Assembly (NCBI RefSeq): GCF_016756395.1
Contig: NZ_AP018365.1
Coordinates: forward strand, 620,001 to 684,000
Direction: 5' to 3'
Length of the DNA: 64,000 nucleotides
Origin: Streptomyces sp. SN-593
GTDB lineage: Bacteria; Actinomycetota; Actinomycetes; Streptomycetales; Streptomycetaceae
Made by a program: the position numbers and the translations under genes
The notes under the pieces: generated by a model
What the model saw: only the letters and a program-made list of their open reading frames with translations
The model's database searches: none
What the model was told of the DNA's origin: nothing
Shown here: piece by piece, positions 35,128-43,793 of the stretch
How the letters are laid out: the number at the start of each line of letters is the position of its first letter
Position numbering within the stretch: the stretch's first letter is position 1

Positions 35128-35336
35128 CCCGCTTCCGGCACCCCTGGACACCCGCCGGACCCGCACCGGCACAGGCACCGGCAGCGGCACCCGGGAGAAC
35201 GGGTGCGGGGCTCGCCTGGCGCGGTCCGGCGGCGGGCGGCGGTGGGCCGTTCGACCGCGCCGGAAGCCCGGGCAGTAGGGTCCAGATGACGCGCCGGCCG
35301 CCGCCCGCGCGGTGCAGAGCGATCGGGAGATCTGGA

Positions 35337-36407
35337 TTGGCCACCGAGCCGGAACCGCAGTCCGTACTGAGCCCGTTGACCTCCGCCGCGATCTTCCTGG
35401 TGCTGACGGTCGAGGACGGCGGTGAGCAGACCGCGCGCGAGCTGCTCGCCGATCTCCCCGGGCTGACCCGCGCCATCGGGTTCGGCGCGCCCGACGGGCG
35501 GTTGAGCTGTGTCGCCGGCGTCGGGTCGGCCGCGTGGGACCGCCTGTTCGCCTTCCCGCGGCCGGCGGACCTGCACCCCTTCACCCCGCTGGAGGGCACG
35601 CGGCACCGCGCGCCGGCCACCCCCGGCGACCTGCTCCTGCACCTGCGGGCGACCCGGCCCGACCTGTGCTTCGCGCTGGCCACCGAGATCATGAAGCGGC
35701 TGCGCGGAGCGGTGGCCGTGCAGGACGAGGTGCAGGGCTTCAAGTACCTCGACGTCCGCGACCTGCTGGGTTTCGTGGACGGCACCGAGAACCCGGTCGG
35801 CCCGGCGGCGCGGCAGGCGGTGCTGGTCGGCGCGGAGGACCCCGAGCACGCGGGCGGCAGCTACGTGATCGTGCAGAAGTACCTGCACGACCTGGACGCC
35901 TGGAACGCGCTCCCGGTCGAGGCGCAGGAGCGGATCATCGGGCGCACGAAGGCGACCAACATCGAGCTGGACGCCGACGACTCGCACGTCGCGCTGAACA
36001 CCGTCACCGGCCCGGACGGCGAGGAGCAGGACATCCTGCGCGACAACATGCCGTTCGGCAGCCCGGGCCGCGGCGAGTTCGGCACGTACTTCATCGGCTA
36101 CGCGCGTACCCCGGACGTCACCGAGCAGATGCTGCGGAACATGTTCCTGGGCACCTCGGCGGCCTCCCACGACCGCATCCTCGACTTCTCCACCGCCGTC
36201 ACGGGCACGCTGTTCTACGTGCCCTCGGCGGACTTCCTCGACGACCTGCCGGACGCTCCGGCGCGCGGGTCCGCGGTCGGCACGGCGCCGCCGCCGGCGG
36301 CCGGGTCCGGCCCGGTGCCCGCGCAGGCGGACGCACCCGGACCCGCGCGGCCCGCCTCCGACGGCAGCCTCGGCATCGGCAACCTGAACAGGAGCACGTC
36401 CTCGTGA
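35337..36407 (+). CDS. DyP-type haem peroxidase, encapsulin cargo
   Basis: A 356-residue dye-decolorising peroxidase. GFVDGTENP (145-153) is the GXXDG motif with catalytic Asp. The proximal haem ligand is probably His 217 (SHVALNT) and the distal Arg is Arg 235 (ILRDNMPFG). After LFYVPSADFLDDL a Pro/Ala-rich linker leads to SDGSLGIGNLNRSTSS (341-356), which matches the encapsulin cargo-loading peptide. The TTG at 35337 was chosen because GGGAGA lies 6 bp upstream and MATEPEPQSVL is the usual family start; an ATG at 35286 is possible. The stop overlaps the encapsulin start (GTGA), so the two proteins are translationally coupled. Confidence 0.93.
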   Translation: MATEPEPQSVLSPLTSAAIFLVLTVEDGGEQTARELLADLPGLTRAIGFGAPDGRLSCVAGVGSAAWDRLFAFPRPADLHPFTPLEGTRHRAPATPGDLLLHLRATRPDLCFALATEIMKRLRGAVAVQDEVQGFKYLDVRDLLGFVDGTENPVGPAARQAVLVGAEDPEHAGGSYVIVQKYLHDLDAWNALPVEAQERIIGRTKATNIELDADDSHVALNTVTGPDGEEQDILRDNMPFGSPGRGEFGTYFIGYARTPDVTEQMLRNMFLGTSAASHDRILDFSTAVTGTLFYVPSADFLDDLPDAPARGSAVGTAPPPAAGSGPVPAQADAPGPARPASDGSLGIGNLNRSTSS

Positions 36408-37222
36408 ACAACCTGCACCGCGAACTCGCCCCCGTCTCCGACGCCGCGTGGGCCGACCTGGAGGCCGAGGCCCGGCGCACCTTCGCCCGCCACGTCGCGG
36501 CCCGCCGCATCGTGGACGTGCCCGAGCCCGCCGGGCCGGAGCTGTCCGCGGTGGCGACCGGACACCTGGACCGGATCGACGCGCCCGCGCAGGGCGTGAC
36601 CGCCCGCACCCGCCGCTCGCAGCCGGTGGTGGAGCTGCGGGTGCCGTTCACCGTGGACCGCGGCCAGGTCGACGACGTCGAGCGCGGCGCCAAGGACGCG
36701 GACTGGCAGCCGGTCAAGGACGCGGCCAAGCAGCTCGCGTACGCCGAGGACCGGGCGGTCTTCGAGGGGTACGCCGCCGCGGGCATCACCGGCATCCGCG
36801 CCGCGTCGTCCAACCCCGAGCTGACGCTCCCCGCGGACGTCCGCGACTACCCGGACGCGATCAGCCGCGCGGTCACCACGCTGCGGCTGGCGGGCGTCGA
36901 CGGGGCGTACACGCTGGCGCTGAGCGCGGACGCGTACACCGCGGTCAGCGAGACCTCCGACCACGGCTACCCGATCCACCAGCACCTCGCGCGGCTGCTG
37001 GACGGCGACATCGTGTGGGCGCCGGCGATCGACGGGGCGTTCCTGCTCGCCACCCGCGGCGGGGACTTCGAGCTGCGGCTCGGCCAGGACGTGTCGATCG
37101 GCTACCTCGGCCACACCGCGACCACGGTGGACCTGTACTTCCAGGAGACCCTGACGTTCCTGGTGCACACCGCGGAGGCGGGTGTCGCCCTCAAGCCGTC
37201 CGCCGGCCCGACCGCCGTCTGA
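36404..37222 (+). CDS. family 1 encapsulin shell protein
   Basis: A 272-residue protein with the HK97-fold encapsulin pattern: MNNLHRELAPVSDAAWADLEAEARRTF at the N-terminus, VPFTVDRGQVDDVERGAKDADWQPVKDAAKQLAYAEDRAVFEG in the spine-helix region, and the conserved C-terminal GQDVSIGYLGHTATTVDLYFQETLTF. It self-assembles into a nanocompartment that should enclose the DyP peroxidase encoded just upstream. The GTG start overlaps the peroxidase stop by four bases. The residue pattern matches shell proteins of known DyP-encapsulin pairs in actinobacteria. Confidence 0.95.
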   Translation: MNNLHRELAPVSDAAWADLEAEARRTFARHVAARRIVDVPEPAGPELSAVATGHLDRIDAPAQGVTARTRRSQPVVELRVPFTVDRGQVDDVERGAKDADWQPVKDAAKQLAYAEDRAVFEGYAAAGITGIRAASSNPELTLPADVRDYPDAISRAVTTLRLAGVDGAYTLALSADAYTAVSETSDHGYPIHQHLARLLDGDIVWAPAIDGAFLLATRGGDFELRLGQDVSIGYLGHTATTVDLYFQETLTFLVHTAEAGVALKPSAGPTAV

Positions 37223-37244
37223 GGCGGCCCGGCCGGACCGCCGG

Positions 37245-37268
37245 GGCCCGGTTCTCCCCTGCCGGGCC
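37245..37268 (+). terminator. hairpin after the encapsulin gene
   Basis: GGCCCGG at 37245-37251 pairs with CCGGGCC at 37262-37268 around a 10-base loop, 22 bp after the encapsulin stop. The stem is short and has no U-tract, but the position suits termination of the DyP-encapsulin operon. Confidence 0.4.
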
Positions 37269-37500
37269 TTGGGGGGCGTTCACGGCCGGCACGGCTCGCG
37301 ACGGGGCAGAACGCGGTAGCGTGACAACAGCCCCGCGGCGCCACCCGTTTCACGGGTGGTGCGCGGGGCGCGGCACCGGACAGGACAGGGCGGCACTGGG
37401 CAGGCTCAGTGCCGGCGGAGCCGCCAGTCGCTCGACGGTGCCGACGCCGTCGACAGGGCCGTCCGGCCCGATGAGTGGTAGCGAAGGATGGGGGCAGCAC

Positions 37501-38340
37501 GTGGCCGAGGAAGAAGCGACGTTCGCCGAGGAGACCGGCGTTTCCGACCGGTTACGCCAGGACCTCCCGCACAGCGCGCGGATGTACGACTACTACCTGG
37601 GCGGCAAGACCAACTACGCGGTGGACCGGACCGCGGCCGAGGACGTGATCCGCCGGTTCCCCTCGATCCGGACCGTGGCCCAGATCAACCGCGCCTTCGT
37701 GCACCGCTCGGCGCGCTTCCTCGCCCGCGAGCGCGGGATACTCCAGTTCATCGACATCGGCACCGGTATCCCCACCCAGCCGAACCTGCACGAGGTCGTG
37801 CAGCGCGAGGTCCCGCAGGCGCGGATCGTCTACGCCGACAACGACCCGATCGTGCTGGTCTACGCCGACAACCTGCTGAGCAGTTCGCCGCAGGGCGCCA
37901 CCGAGTACGTCGAGGCGGACGTCACCGACCCGCAGAAGCTGCTCGCCGCCGTGGAGGCGGCCGGCTGCCTGGACTTCACGCAGCCGGTCGGCCTGAGCCT
38001 GAACGCGGTGCTGCACTTCGTGACGGACGCGATGGACGCCTACGGTGTGGTGCGGACGCTGGTCGACCGGCTGGCGCCGGGTTCGTACCTGGCGATCTCC
38101 CACTGCACCCCGGACTTCGACCCCGGTGCCTGGGCGGCGATCACGGACATCTACACCGAGGGCGGCACCCCGTTGCAGGTCCGCTCGAAGGCCGAGGTGG
38201 AACGGTTCTTCGAGGGCCTGGAGCTGGTGGAGCCGGGCGTCGAGGTGGCCCACCGGTGGCGGCCGGAGGCCGGCGAGGGCCCCACCCTGGTCACCGACGC
38301 GCAGTCGTCGCTGTACGCGGGCGTGGCCCGCAAGGCCTGA
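37501..38340 (+). CDS. SAM-dependent methyltransferase, DUF574 family
   Basis: A 279-residue protein of the actinobacterial DUF574 methyltransferase family. DLPHSARMYDYYLGGKTNYAVDR is the family signature, FIDIGTGIPTQPNLHEV is the SAM-binding motif I, and VYADNDPIVLVYA is the acidic-loop motif II. The substrate is unknown. The GTG at 37501 follows an AAGGATGGGGG stretch; an in-frame ATG at 37471 adds ten residues and is a fair alternative. It is convergent with an XRE/DUF5753 gene and ends before a strong terminator. Streptomyces often carry many copies of this family near XRE/DUF397 genes. Confidence 0.88.
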   Translation: MAEEEATFAEETGVSDRLRQDLPHSARMYDYYLGGKTNYAVDRTAAEDVIRRFPSIRTVAQINRAFVHRSARFLARERGILQFIDIGTGIPTQPNLHEVVQREVPQARIVYADNDPIVLVYADNLLSSSPQGATEYVEADVTDPQKLLAAVEAAGCLDFTQPVGLSLNAVLHFVTDAMDAYGVVRTLVDRLAPGSYLAISHCTPDFDPGAWAAITDIYTEGGTPLQVRSKAEVERFFEGLELVEPGVEVAHRWRPEAGEGPTLVTDAQSSLYAGVARKA

Positions 38341-38363
38341 GCCGGACCGGCACCGGTCGGCGC

Positions 38364-38402
38364 CGAGGCCGGGGACCCCGCGCAAAGGGGTCCCCGGCCT
38401 CG
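38364..38402. terminator. strong bidirectional terminator
   Basis: A perfect 16-bp inverted repeat (arms 38364-38379 and 38387-38402, core GAGGCCGGGGACCCC) with a seven-base GCGCAAA loop lies 24 bp after the methyltransferase stop and 49 bp before the end of the convergent XRE gene. The stem is long enough to terminate transcription from both sides. Confidence 0.85.
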
Positions 38403-38450
38403 AAGGCACGGCTCGGCGCGTCCGCCCCGGCAAGCCGCGCCGGAAAGGAC

Positions 38451-39359
38451 CTAGCAGAACTTCTTGATGTGGTCCTGGATGCGGCGGACCGTCGCGCGCT
38501 GGCCGAGCGAGGCGATCATCAGCCGGTCGAAGCCCTTGACGTGCTCGTCGACCTCGTGCTCCTCCTGGAGGTAGAGGCCGCCGCCGGAGCGCTCGATGTA
38601 GACGATGTCGGGGAGCTGGCCGTCGGCGAAGTCGAAGATCGTCGTGGTGCCGATCTGCACCGGCAGGTTCGGCTTGGTCAACTCCACCAGGTTGAAGCCG
38701 ATGTCGGGGTCGTCGGCCAGGGATATCAGGTGTTCGAGCTGGCGGCGCATGCCCTCGCGGGAGCCGTACGGGCGGACCAGGGTCACCTCGTCCAGCACGC
38801 ACAGCAGCTTCTTGCCGGGCTCGCGCATCAGCCGCTGCTGCCGCATCGCGCGCAGCTCGATGATCCGCTCGATCTCCTGCTCGCTCTTGCCCGGGGCGTT
38901 GGCCCTGATCAGCGCGCGGGTGTACTCGGCGGTCTGCACCAGGCCCGGTAGCTGGGCGATCTCGTAGCTGCGGATGCGCTGGGCCATGTCCTCCAGACTG
39001 ACCAGGGTCTGGAGGGTCTTGGTGGAGACGTCGCTCCACGCGTCCCACCAGCCGCGCTCGTTGGCGGCGCGGGCGAGGTCGAGCAGCAGGTCGCGCTCCC
39101 CCTGGTCGTGCACGCCGTAGACGTCCAGCAGGCGCCGGAGGTCGGCCTCCTTGAAGTCGTGCCGGCCGTTCTCCATCCGGCTGATCTTCGAGGCGGAATG
39201 GCCGATCTGGCGCACGACGTCCTCGGCGGTGAGGCCGAGCGCCTGACGGCGCTGCCTCAGCGTCTCGCCGAAGATCATCCGTTGCGCCGTCGGGGCCCGC
39301 CCGGACAGATCGTGGACGTTACGGGCCCCACGCGGACTGCGAGACGGTTGAGCTGGCAC
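38451..39359 (-). CDS. XRE-family regulator with DUF5753
   Basis: A 302-residue protein. The helix-turn-helix is at about residues 35-75 (RMIFGETLRQRRQALGLTAEDVVRQIGHSASKISRMENGRHDF), followed by DUF5753 (ERGWWDAWS to IKKFC). GSREGMRRQLEHLISLADDPDIGFNLVELTKPNLPVQ is the DUF5753 core. These proteins pair with DUF397 genes in Streptomyces; some such pairs affect development (BldB/WhiJ-like systems). The GTG at 39359 has GAAGGAG 7 bp upstream. The DUF397 gene lies upstream on the same strand with a 101-bp gap. Confidence 0.92.
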   Translation of the reverse strand: MPAQPSRSPRGARNVHDLSGRAPTAQRMIFGETLRQRRQALGLTAEDVVRQIGHSASKISRMENGRHDFKEADLRRLLDVYGVHDQGERDLLLDLARAANERGWWDAWSDVSTKTLQTLVSLEDMAQRIRSYEIAQLPGLVQTAEYTRALIRANAPGKSEQEIERIIELRAMRQQRLMREPGKKLLCVLDEVTLVRPYGSREGMRRQLEHLISLADDPDIGFNLVELTKPNLPVQIGTTTIFDFADGQLPDIVYIERSGGGLYLQEEHEVDEHVKGFDRLMIASLGQRATVRRIQDHIKKFC

Positions 39360-39460
39360 GGTCGGTCTCCTTCTCGGGGGGTCACACCCCGTACGGGTCA
39401 CCTATCGTGCCGTAGCGCTCACGAAGCGGAGGGCCCGACGTCACATCTGGCTGGATCTCG

Positions 39461-39718
39461 CTACTCGACGGCGAACTCGCCGCGCACGACCCCGGTCACG
39501 AACGCACGCATCGCGGTGCGGTCCACGGTCAGGATCGGACCGTTCCTGTCCTTGGAGTCGCGGATCCCGATCGTTCCGTCGCCCAGCTCCGCCACCTCGA
39601 CGCAATTGCTCTCGTGGTTGCTGTAGGAACTCTTCCGCCAACTCACCGCGGTTCCGGCCACGTCCGGCCGGAACCGCGGAGCAACGTGGCGCTGGGCACC
39701 TTCGCCCTGACCGGTCAT
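39461..39718 (-). CDS. DUF397 domain protein (WhiJ/BldB-like small partner)
   Basis: An 85-residue protein. The DUF397 core is WRKSSYSNHESNCVEVAELGDGTIGIRDSKDRNGPILTV followed by AMRAFVTGVVRGEF. The N-terminal ~28 residues are Gly/Gln/Arg-rich. DUF397 proteins are thought to act as antagonists of adjacent XRE/DUF5753 regulators, here the gene at 38451-39359. The ATG at 39718 has GAGGAGGAG upstream. The preceding A/T-rich 155 bp contain the dyads TGCAATTGCA (39762-39771) and GGCCAT/ATGGCC (39778-39797). Confidence 0.92.
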   Translation of the reverse strand: MTGQGEGAQRHVAPRFRPDVAGTAVSWRKSSYSNHESNCVEVAELGDGTIGIRDSKDRNGPILTVDRTAMRAFVTGVVRGEFAVE

Positions 39719-39761
39719 CGTTCTCCTCCTCGCAGTGGGGGTGTCGGAGCACGGCCACATG

Positions 39762-39797
39762 TGCAATTGCATGCGGTGGCCATCTTTAATAATGGCC
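39762..39797. promoter_or_regulatory. dyad-rich promoter region of the DUF397 gene
   Basis: The palindrome TGCAATTGCA (39762-39771) and an inverted repeat GGCCAT (39778-39783)/ATGGCC (39792-39797) with an 8-base A/T spacer lie about 45-80 bp before the DUF397 start. This is the most A/T-rich patch nearby and is a plausible autoregulatory target for the XRE/DUF397 pair. Confidence 0.4.
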
Positions 39798-39873
39798 TGG
39801 CACCACGTGTTTCATGCGTCGCAGGGGCGTACTCCCGTTCCCACCGCACGACTTGGGCCACGGCGGCGCCGCG

Positions 39874-40398
39874 TCAGGGCGCGGGCGGGGTGACGGCGGG
39901 GGTCAGGAGGGCGAGGCGGTCGCGGGTGGCCTTCGGGAGTCCGGCGACCACGCAGGCGTAGGAGTGCGCCAGCAGGTCGTCGATCTCGTCCGGGGGGATG
40001 CTGCCGTCGAGCGCCACGGTGTTCCAGTGCTTCTTGTTCAGGTGGTACCCGGGGGTGACGGCCGCGTAGCGGTCCCGCAGGTGCAGCGCGAGGGCCGGGT
40101 CGCACTTGAGGGAGACGGACGGCGGGTCGGCGTCCGGGCTGAGGATCGCGAAGATCCGTCCACCGACCTTGTAGACGTCCGCGCCCGGGCCGAACGGGTT
40201 CTCCTCCGTGGTCTCCGGCAGGTCCAGGGCGAGTTCGGCGAGCGCTTCGGGCTCCACCGGCGGGAACGGGGAGGCGTCGGCGGACGGGTCCGGGGAGCCC
40301 TTCGCACCCGGTGCCCCCTCCGCGTCCGGGGACGCGTCCGGGGACGCGCCCGGCCGGTCGCCGCGGCCGCCGTCACCGTCGCGTGCGCTGGTCGCCAT
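39874..40398 (-). CDS. MmcQ/YjbR-family protein with disordered N-terminus
   Basis: A 174-residue protein. The YjbR fold is visible as VEPEALAELALDLPETTEENPFGPGADVYKVGGRIFAIL, SVSLKCDPALALHLRDRYAAVTPGYHLNKKHWNTVALDG and the C-terminal DEIDDLLAHSYACVVAGL. The family is known structurally as a CyaY/MmcQ-like alpha/beta DNA-binding-like fold, with unclear function. About 45 Asp/Ala/Pro/Ser-rich residues precede it, encoded from the ATG at 40398, which has a GGAGGAC ribosome-binding site. It stands alone on the minus strand. Confidence 0.9.
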   Translation of the reverse strand: MATSARDGDGGRGDRPGASPDASPDAEGAPGAKGSPDPSADASPFPPVEPEALAELALDLPETTEENPFGPGADVYKVGGRIFAILSPDADPPSVSLKCDPALALHLRDRYAAVTPGYHLNKKHWNTVALDGSIPPDEIDDLLAHSYACVVAGLPKATRDRLALLTPAVTPPAP

Positions 40399-40583
40399 CG
40401 GTCCGTCCTCCCGGGTTCCGCGAGTGCGGGCGCGCCGCGGGTCGGCGCGCCCTCACGCTACCGCCCGGCACCGACACCGGCCCGGGGCGGCGGCCGGAAG
40501 CGGCGCCCGGAAGCAGCGACCTGGAGCCGCGGCCGGGATCGGCGACCGGGGGGAAGCGCCGAGGCCGGCCGGCCGCTTCGGCA

Positions 40584-41300
40584 TCAGCCCTGGCCCGCGC
40601 CCGGGCGGCGGACCTCCAGGTCGGTGCACTGCCAGCTCAGCTCGCGCACCCCCGGACCCGGCGCCGAGTGCCCGTAGGCCCCCGCCGAGACGCTGATGCA
40701 CACCACCAGCCACGCGCGCCACCGGGTCCCGACGCCGTGCCCGTCGTCGTAGACGGTCCGGCCGTCGACCTGCCAGCGGACGCTGCGGGCGCCGAGCAGG
40801 ACGTCGAGCCGGAAGGGGCGGCCGGGCGTGACCAGCCCGTCGACGTTGTCGCCGGCGCCGCCGACGTGGTTGCTCAGTTCGAGCATGTGCGGATGGGTCG
40901 GGTGGTACTCGAAGGCGTCCACTTCTCCGTGGCCGGGCTGCGGGCGCCCGGAGGAGCCGTCCCGTCCCCACGTCCACAGCGCGGGCCAGGCGCCCGGGGT
41001 GTCGTCCACGACGCAGGTCGCCGACAGCTCGTCGCCGGGCAGCAGTTCGAAGCCGCCGGGGGCGTACTCGGTGGAGACCAGGTCGGTGTGCCACAGCCCG
41101 CCGCCCGCGGCGCGGGCCCGGAAGACCCCCGCGGCGGTCGGCCCGTAGGAGGGGCCGATCTGGTCGAGTTTGTTGTCACCGGGGTTGCGGCCGTCGGGCG
41201 GGTACGCGGAGGAGCGGCCCACCGCCCATGCCTTGCGGTCGGTGAAGGGGGCGGCGAAGACGACGGGCGCCGGACGCGCTGCGGACTGCGGGACGGTCAT
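40584..41300 (-). CDS. GH16-like beta-jellyroll protein without signal peptide
   Basis: A 238-residue protein with Trp/Gly/Asp-rich beta-strand composition. GEVDAFEYH at 125-133 contains the ExDxxE catalytic signature of GH16, and the neighbouring WPALWTWGRDG and LSNHVGG are consistent with that fold. If active it would cleave beta-glucans, but no signal peptide is visible, so it may be cytoplasmic, exported by an unusual route, or a diverged non-catalytic relative. The ATG at 41300 has CTGGAGTGCACCC upstream. It stands alone between YjbR and the divergent SpoIIE-type gene. Confidence 0.72.
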   Translation of the reverse strand: MTVPQSAARPAPVVFAAPFTDRKAWAVGRSSAYPPDGRNPGDNKLDQIGPSYGPTAAGVFRARAAGGGLWHTDLVSTEYAPGGFELLPGDELSATCVVDDTPGAWPALWTWGRDGSSGRPQPGHGEVDAFEYHPTHPHMLELSNHVGGAGDNVDGLVTPGRPFRLDVLLGARSVRWQVDGRTVYDDGHGVGTRWRAWLVVCISVSAGAYGHSAPGPGVRELSWQCTDLEVRRPGAGQG

Positions 41301-41626
41301 GGGTGCACTCCAGGACGGCGGCCATTACACCCAGTGAACGCCGATCACGCGGGGTCCGGGTAGCGGCGCGCGGAGGCGCCCCCGGCGCGCACACCGCGCG
41401 GAGCACGCCCCGGGCCGTCCGACACGGAGCCGGGCCGGTATCGGGACGGCATCGGTACGACACCGGAACCGGAACCGGCGGCGGGGCCGCGCGGCACGGC
41501 GGCCGGCCCGCTCCCGCCAGAGCATGGGAGTCAAGCGTACGATCAGACAAAACCACGCCAACGGTACGAACAGGGCCGAGGGGCGGCGCGCACCCGGCGC
41601 GAGCGGGCACGGACGAAAGGGCTCGG

Positions 41627-43699
41627 ATGGGCGGCGCACGCGACAACCCGGCTGAACACCGGGACGACGACGCCGAGCTCCGGCAGATCGAGGCGCTCAA
41701 CCGGCTGCGGGCGAACCCTTCGGCCGGACCCGACCCGGCCCCCGGCGCTTCCGACGCCTCCCCCGCCCCCGGGTCGGAGGCCGCGGCCGGACCGGCCCCG
41801 TCCGGCCACCCGTCCGGACCCCCGTCGACGTCGCGGCCGCAGGAGCCGCACGATCCGCACGCCGGACCCGGCGGGCCGGATGCCCTCCCCCCGCAGGACG
41901 CGCCGGGCACCCCGCGCGGTCCGGGCGGGTCCGGGGTCCGCGACGCGCACGGGCCCGCCGACGCGCCGGTGGAGCCGGCGCCCGCCGCCCGTACCAGCCC
42001 CCGGCACCGCGACGCCCTCCTCGTGGACACCGGCCACACCGTCGCCGACGCGCAGTCCCTGGACGAGGCGCTCAAGGCGCTCACCGCCCTGCGCGCGCCG
42101 AGCTTCCCCCTCGACGGGCAGGCCGTCTTCGGCATCGACGGCACCTTCCTCACCAAGCTCGCCACGCTCGGCTTCCGCGCGGCCGGCCCCGAGCGGATCT
42201 TCCGGATGCCGCTGGCCACCGGGTACCCGGCCACCGAGGTGGTCCGCACCGGGCGCCCGGTCTTCCTGGCCACGGCCGACGAGTACCGGCGCCGGTTCCC
42301 CGTCACCTACCCGCTCACCGCGCACAAGGGCCGCATGTCGTGGGCGTTCCTGCCGCTGACGGCCTCCGGCCGGCTGAGCGGGGTGTGGCTGGCGGCCTTC
42401 CGTTCGCCGGTGGCCTTCACCGAGGACGAGCGGACCCTGCTGACGGTCACCGCGCGGCTGCTGGCGCAGGCCCTGGAACGCACCCGCGTCGGCGAGGCGG
42501 AGATCGCGCTCTCCCGCGGACTGCGCAGCAGCATGGGCCGCGCCGGGCCGGCGATCCGGGGGCTGAGCGTGGCCACCCGCTACGTGCCCACCGGTGGCGG
42601 CCTGATGGTGGGCGGCGACTGGTTCGACAGCATCGAGCTGCCCAGCGGCCGGCTCGCCCTGGTCATCGGCGACGTGCAGGGCCACGACGTGCACGCGGCG
42701 AGCCTGATGACGCAGTTGCGCACCGCCGTGCACGCCTACGCCGCCGAGGGGCACGGGCCGGACGCGGTCCTCGCGCGGGCCTCGCGCTTCCTGACCGCCC
42801 TGGACGAGGACCGCTTCGCGACCTGCGTCTACATCGAGGCCGACCCCGGGACCGGGCTGCTCCAGGTGGCGCGCGCCGGGCACCCGCACCCCGTCCTGCG
42901 GCTGCCGGACGGCACCTGCATGCTCAAGCACGTCCCCGGCGGCCTGCCGCTCGGCCTGATGCCGGGCGGCGAGGACTATCCGGTGACGCTCATGCAGCTA
43001 CACGAGCAGGAAGTGCTGATGCTCTGCACGGACGGCCTGATCGAGACCGGCGGGTACGACATGTACAGCGGGTGGGTGCGGGTGCGCGACGCGATGTCGC
43101 CGGGGCCGGGCGAGGACCTGGAGGGCATGGCCGACCGCCTGATCGAGGCGGTGAGCGGCCCGCCGCACCCGGGCGGCCGCGCGCGCCCCGAGCCGGACCT
43201 GCGCCACACGGACGTCCGGGCGCGCAACGAGGACGACATCGCACTGCTGCTGGTGCGCCGGGACTCCGGCGCGCCGCTTCCGGACCTGCGCGAGCGGCGC
43301 CTGGTGCTGGCCATCGAGCAGGGCCGGGGTCAGGACCTGTCCGAGGCCCGCGCCGAACTGGAGTCGCTGCTGCACGACTGGGCCCGGCCGGACCAGGTGG
43401 ACACCGCGGTGCTGCTCGCCTCGGAGCTGGTCGGCAACGTCCTGATGCACACCGACCAGTCCGCCGCGCTCGTGGCCGTGGTGTCCGGGGAGCCGGGCCG
43501 GCGCACCCTCACCGTCGAGGTCACCGACCGCGGGGACGAACTGCCCCACCAGCGGGCCCCGGGCGAGCTGGCCTCCTCCGGGCGCGGCCTGGTGCTGCTC
43601 GACCTGCTCGCCGACGAGTGGAGCGTGCAGCCCGAGGCCGAGGGGAAGACGGTGTGGTTCTCGCTCAGCGAGGACGCCGATCCGCAGGACGCCGCCTGA
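41627..43699 (+). CDS. GAF-SpoIIE phosphatase with C-terminal HATPase_c (RsbU/RsbW-like)
   Basis: A 690-residue signalling protein. Residues 1-125 are low-complexity Pro/Ala/Asp. A GAF-like sensor covers about 140-290, a PP2C/SpoIIE phosphatase about 300-545 and an anti-sigma-like ATPase about 555-685. Metal ligands include Asp 331 (GGDWFD), Asp 349 (GDVQGHD), Asp 469 (CTDG) and Asp 537 (EDDIALL). The kinase N-box is ASELVGNVLMHT (599-610) and the glycine box SGRGLVLLD (651-659). Such multidomain proteins control anti-anti-sigma factors in Streptomyces. No anti-sigma partner gene is adjacent. The ATG at 41627 follows AAAGGG by 6-7 bp. Confidence 0.92.
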   Translation: MGGARDNPAEHRDDDAELRQIEALNRLRANPSAGPDPAPGASDASPAPGSEAAAGPAPSGHPSGPPSTSRPQEPHDPHAGPGGPDALPPQDAPGTPRGPGGSGVRDAHGPADAPVEPAPAARTSPRHRDALLVDTGHTVADAQSLDEALKALTALRAPSFPLDGQAVFGIDGTFLTKLATLGFRAAGPERIFRMPLATGYPATEVVRTGRPVFLATADEYRRRFPVTYPLTAHKGRMSWAFLPLTASGRLSGVWLAAFRSPVAFTEDERTLLTVTARLLAQALERTRVGEAEIALSRGLRSSMGRAGPAIRGLSVATRYVPTGGGLMVGGDWFDSIELPSGRLALVIGDVQGHDVHAASLMTQLRTAVHAYAAEGHGPDAVLARASRFLTALDEDRFATCVYIEADPGTGLLQVARAGHPHPVLRLPDGTCMLKHVPGGLPLGLMPGGEDYPVTLMQLHEQEVLMLCTDGLIETGGYDMYSGWVRVRDAMSPGPGEDLEGMADRLIEAVSGPPHPGGRARPEPDLRHTDVRARNEDDIALLLVRRDSGAPLPDLRERRLVLAIEQGRGQDLSEARAELESLLHDWARPDQVDTAVLLASELVGNVLMHTDQSAALVAVVSGEPGRRTLTVEVTDRGDELPHQRAPGELASSGRGLVLLDLLADEWSVQPEAEGKTVWFSLSEDADPQDAA

Positions 43700-43793
43700 C
43701 GGACCGACCGGCCCGGCGCGGCGACGGTTCCCCGCCGGTCATCCGGGCCGGTGTCTCGTCGGTCCGCGTGGATCTCACCCGGCTCCGCGCGGC

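Noticed and set aside
33411..36407. Long plus-strand frame running into the DyP gene
   Set aside because: Upstream of 35286 it is antiporter sequence in the wrong frame. The DyP family start is at 35337.
40584..41300. Secreted beta-glucanase
   Set aside because: The ExDxxE motif supports a GH16-like fold, but no signal peptide is visible, so secretion cannot be claimed.
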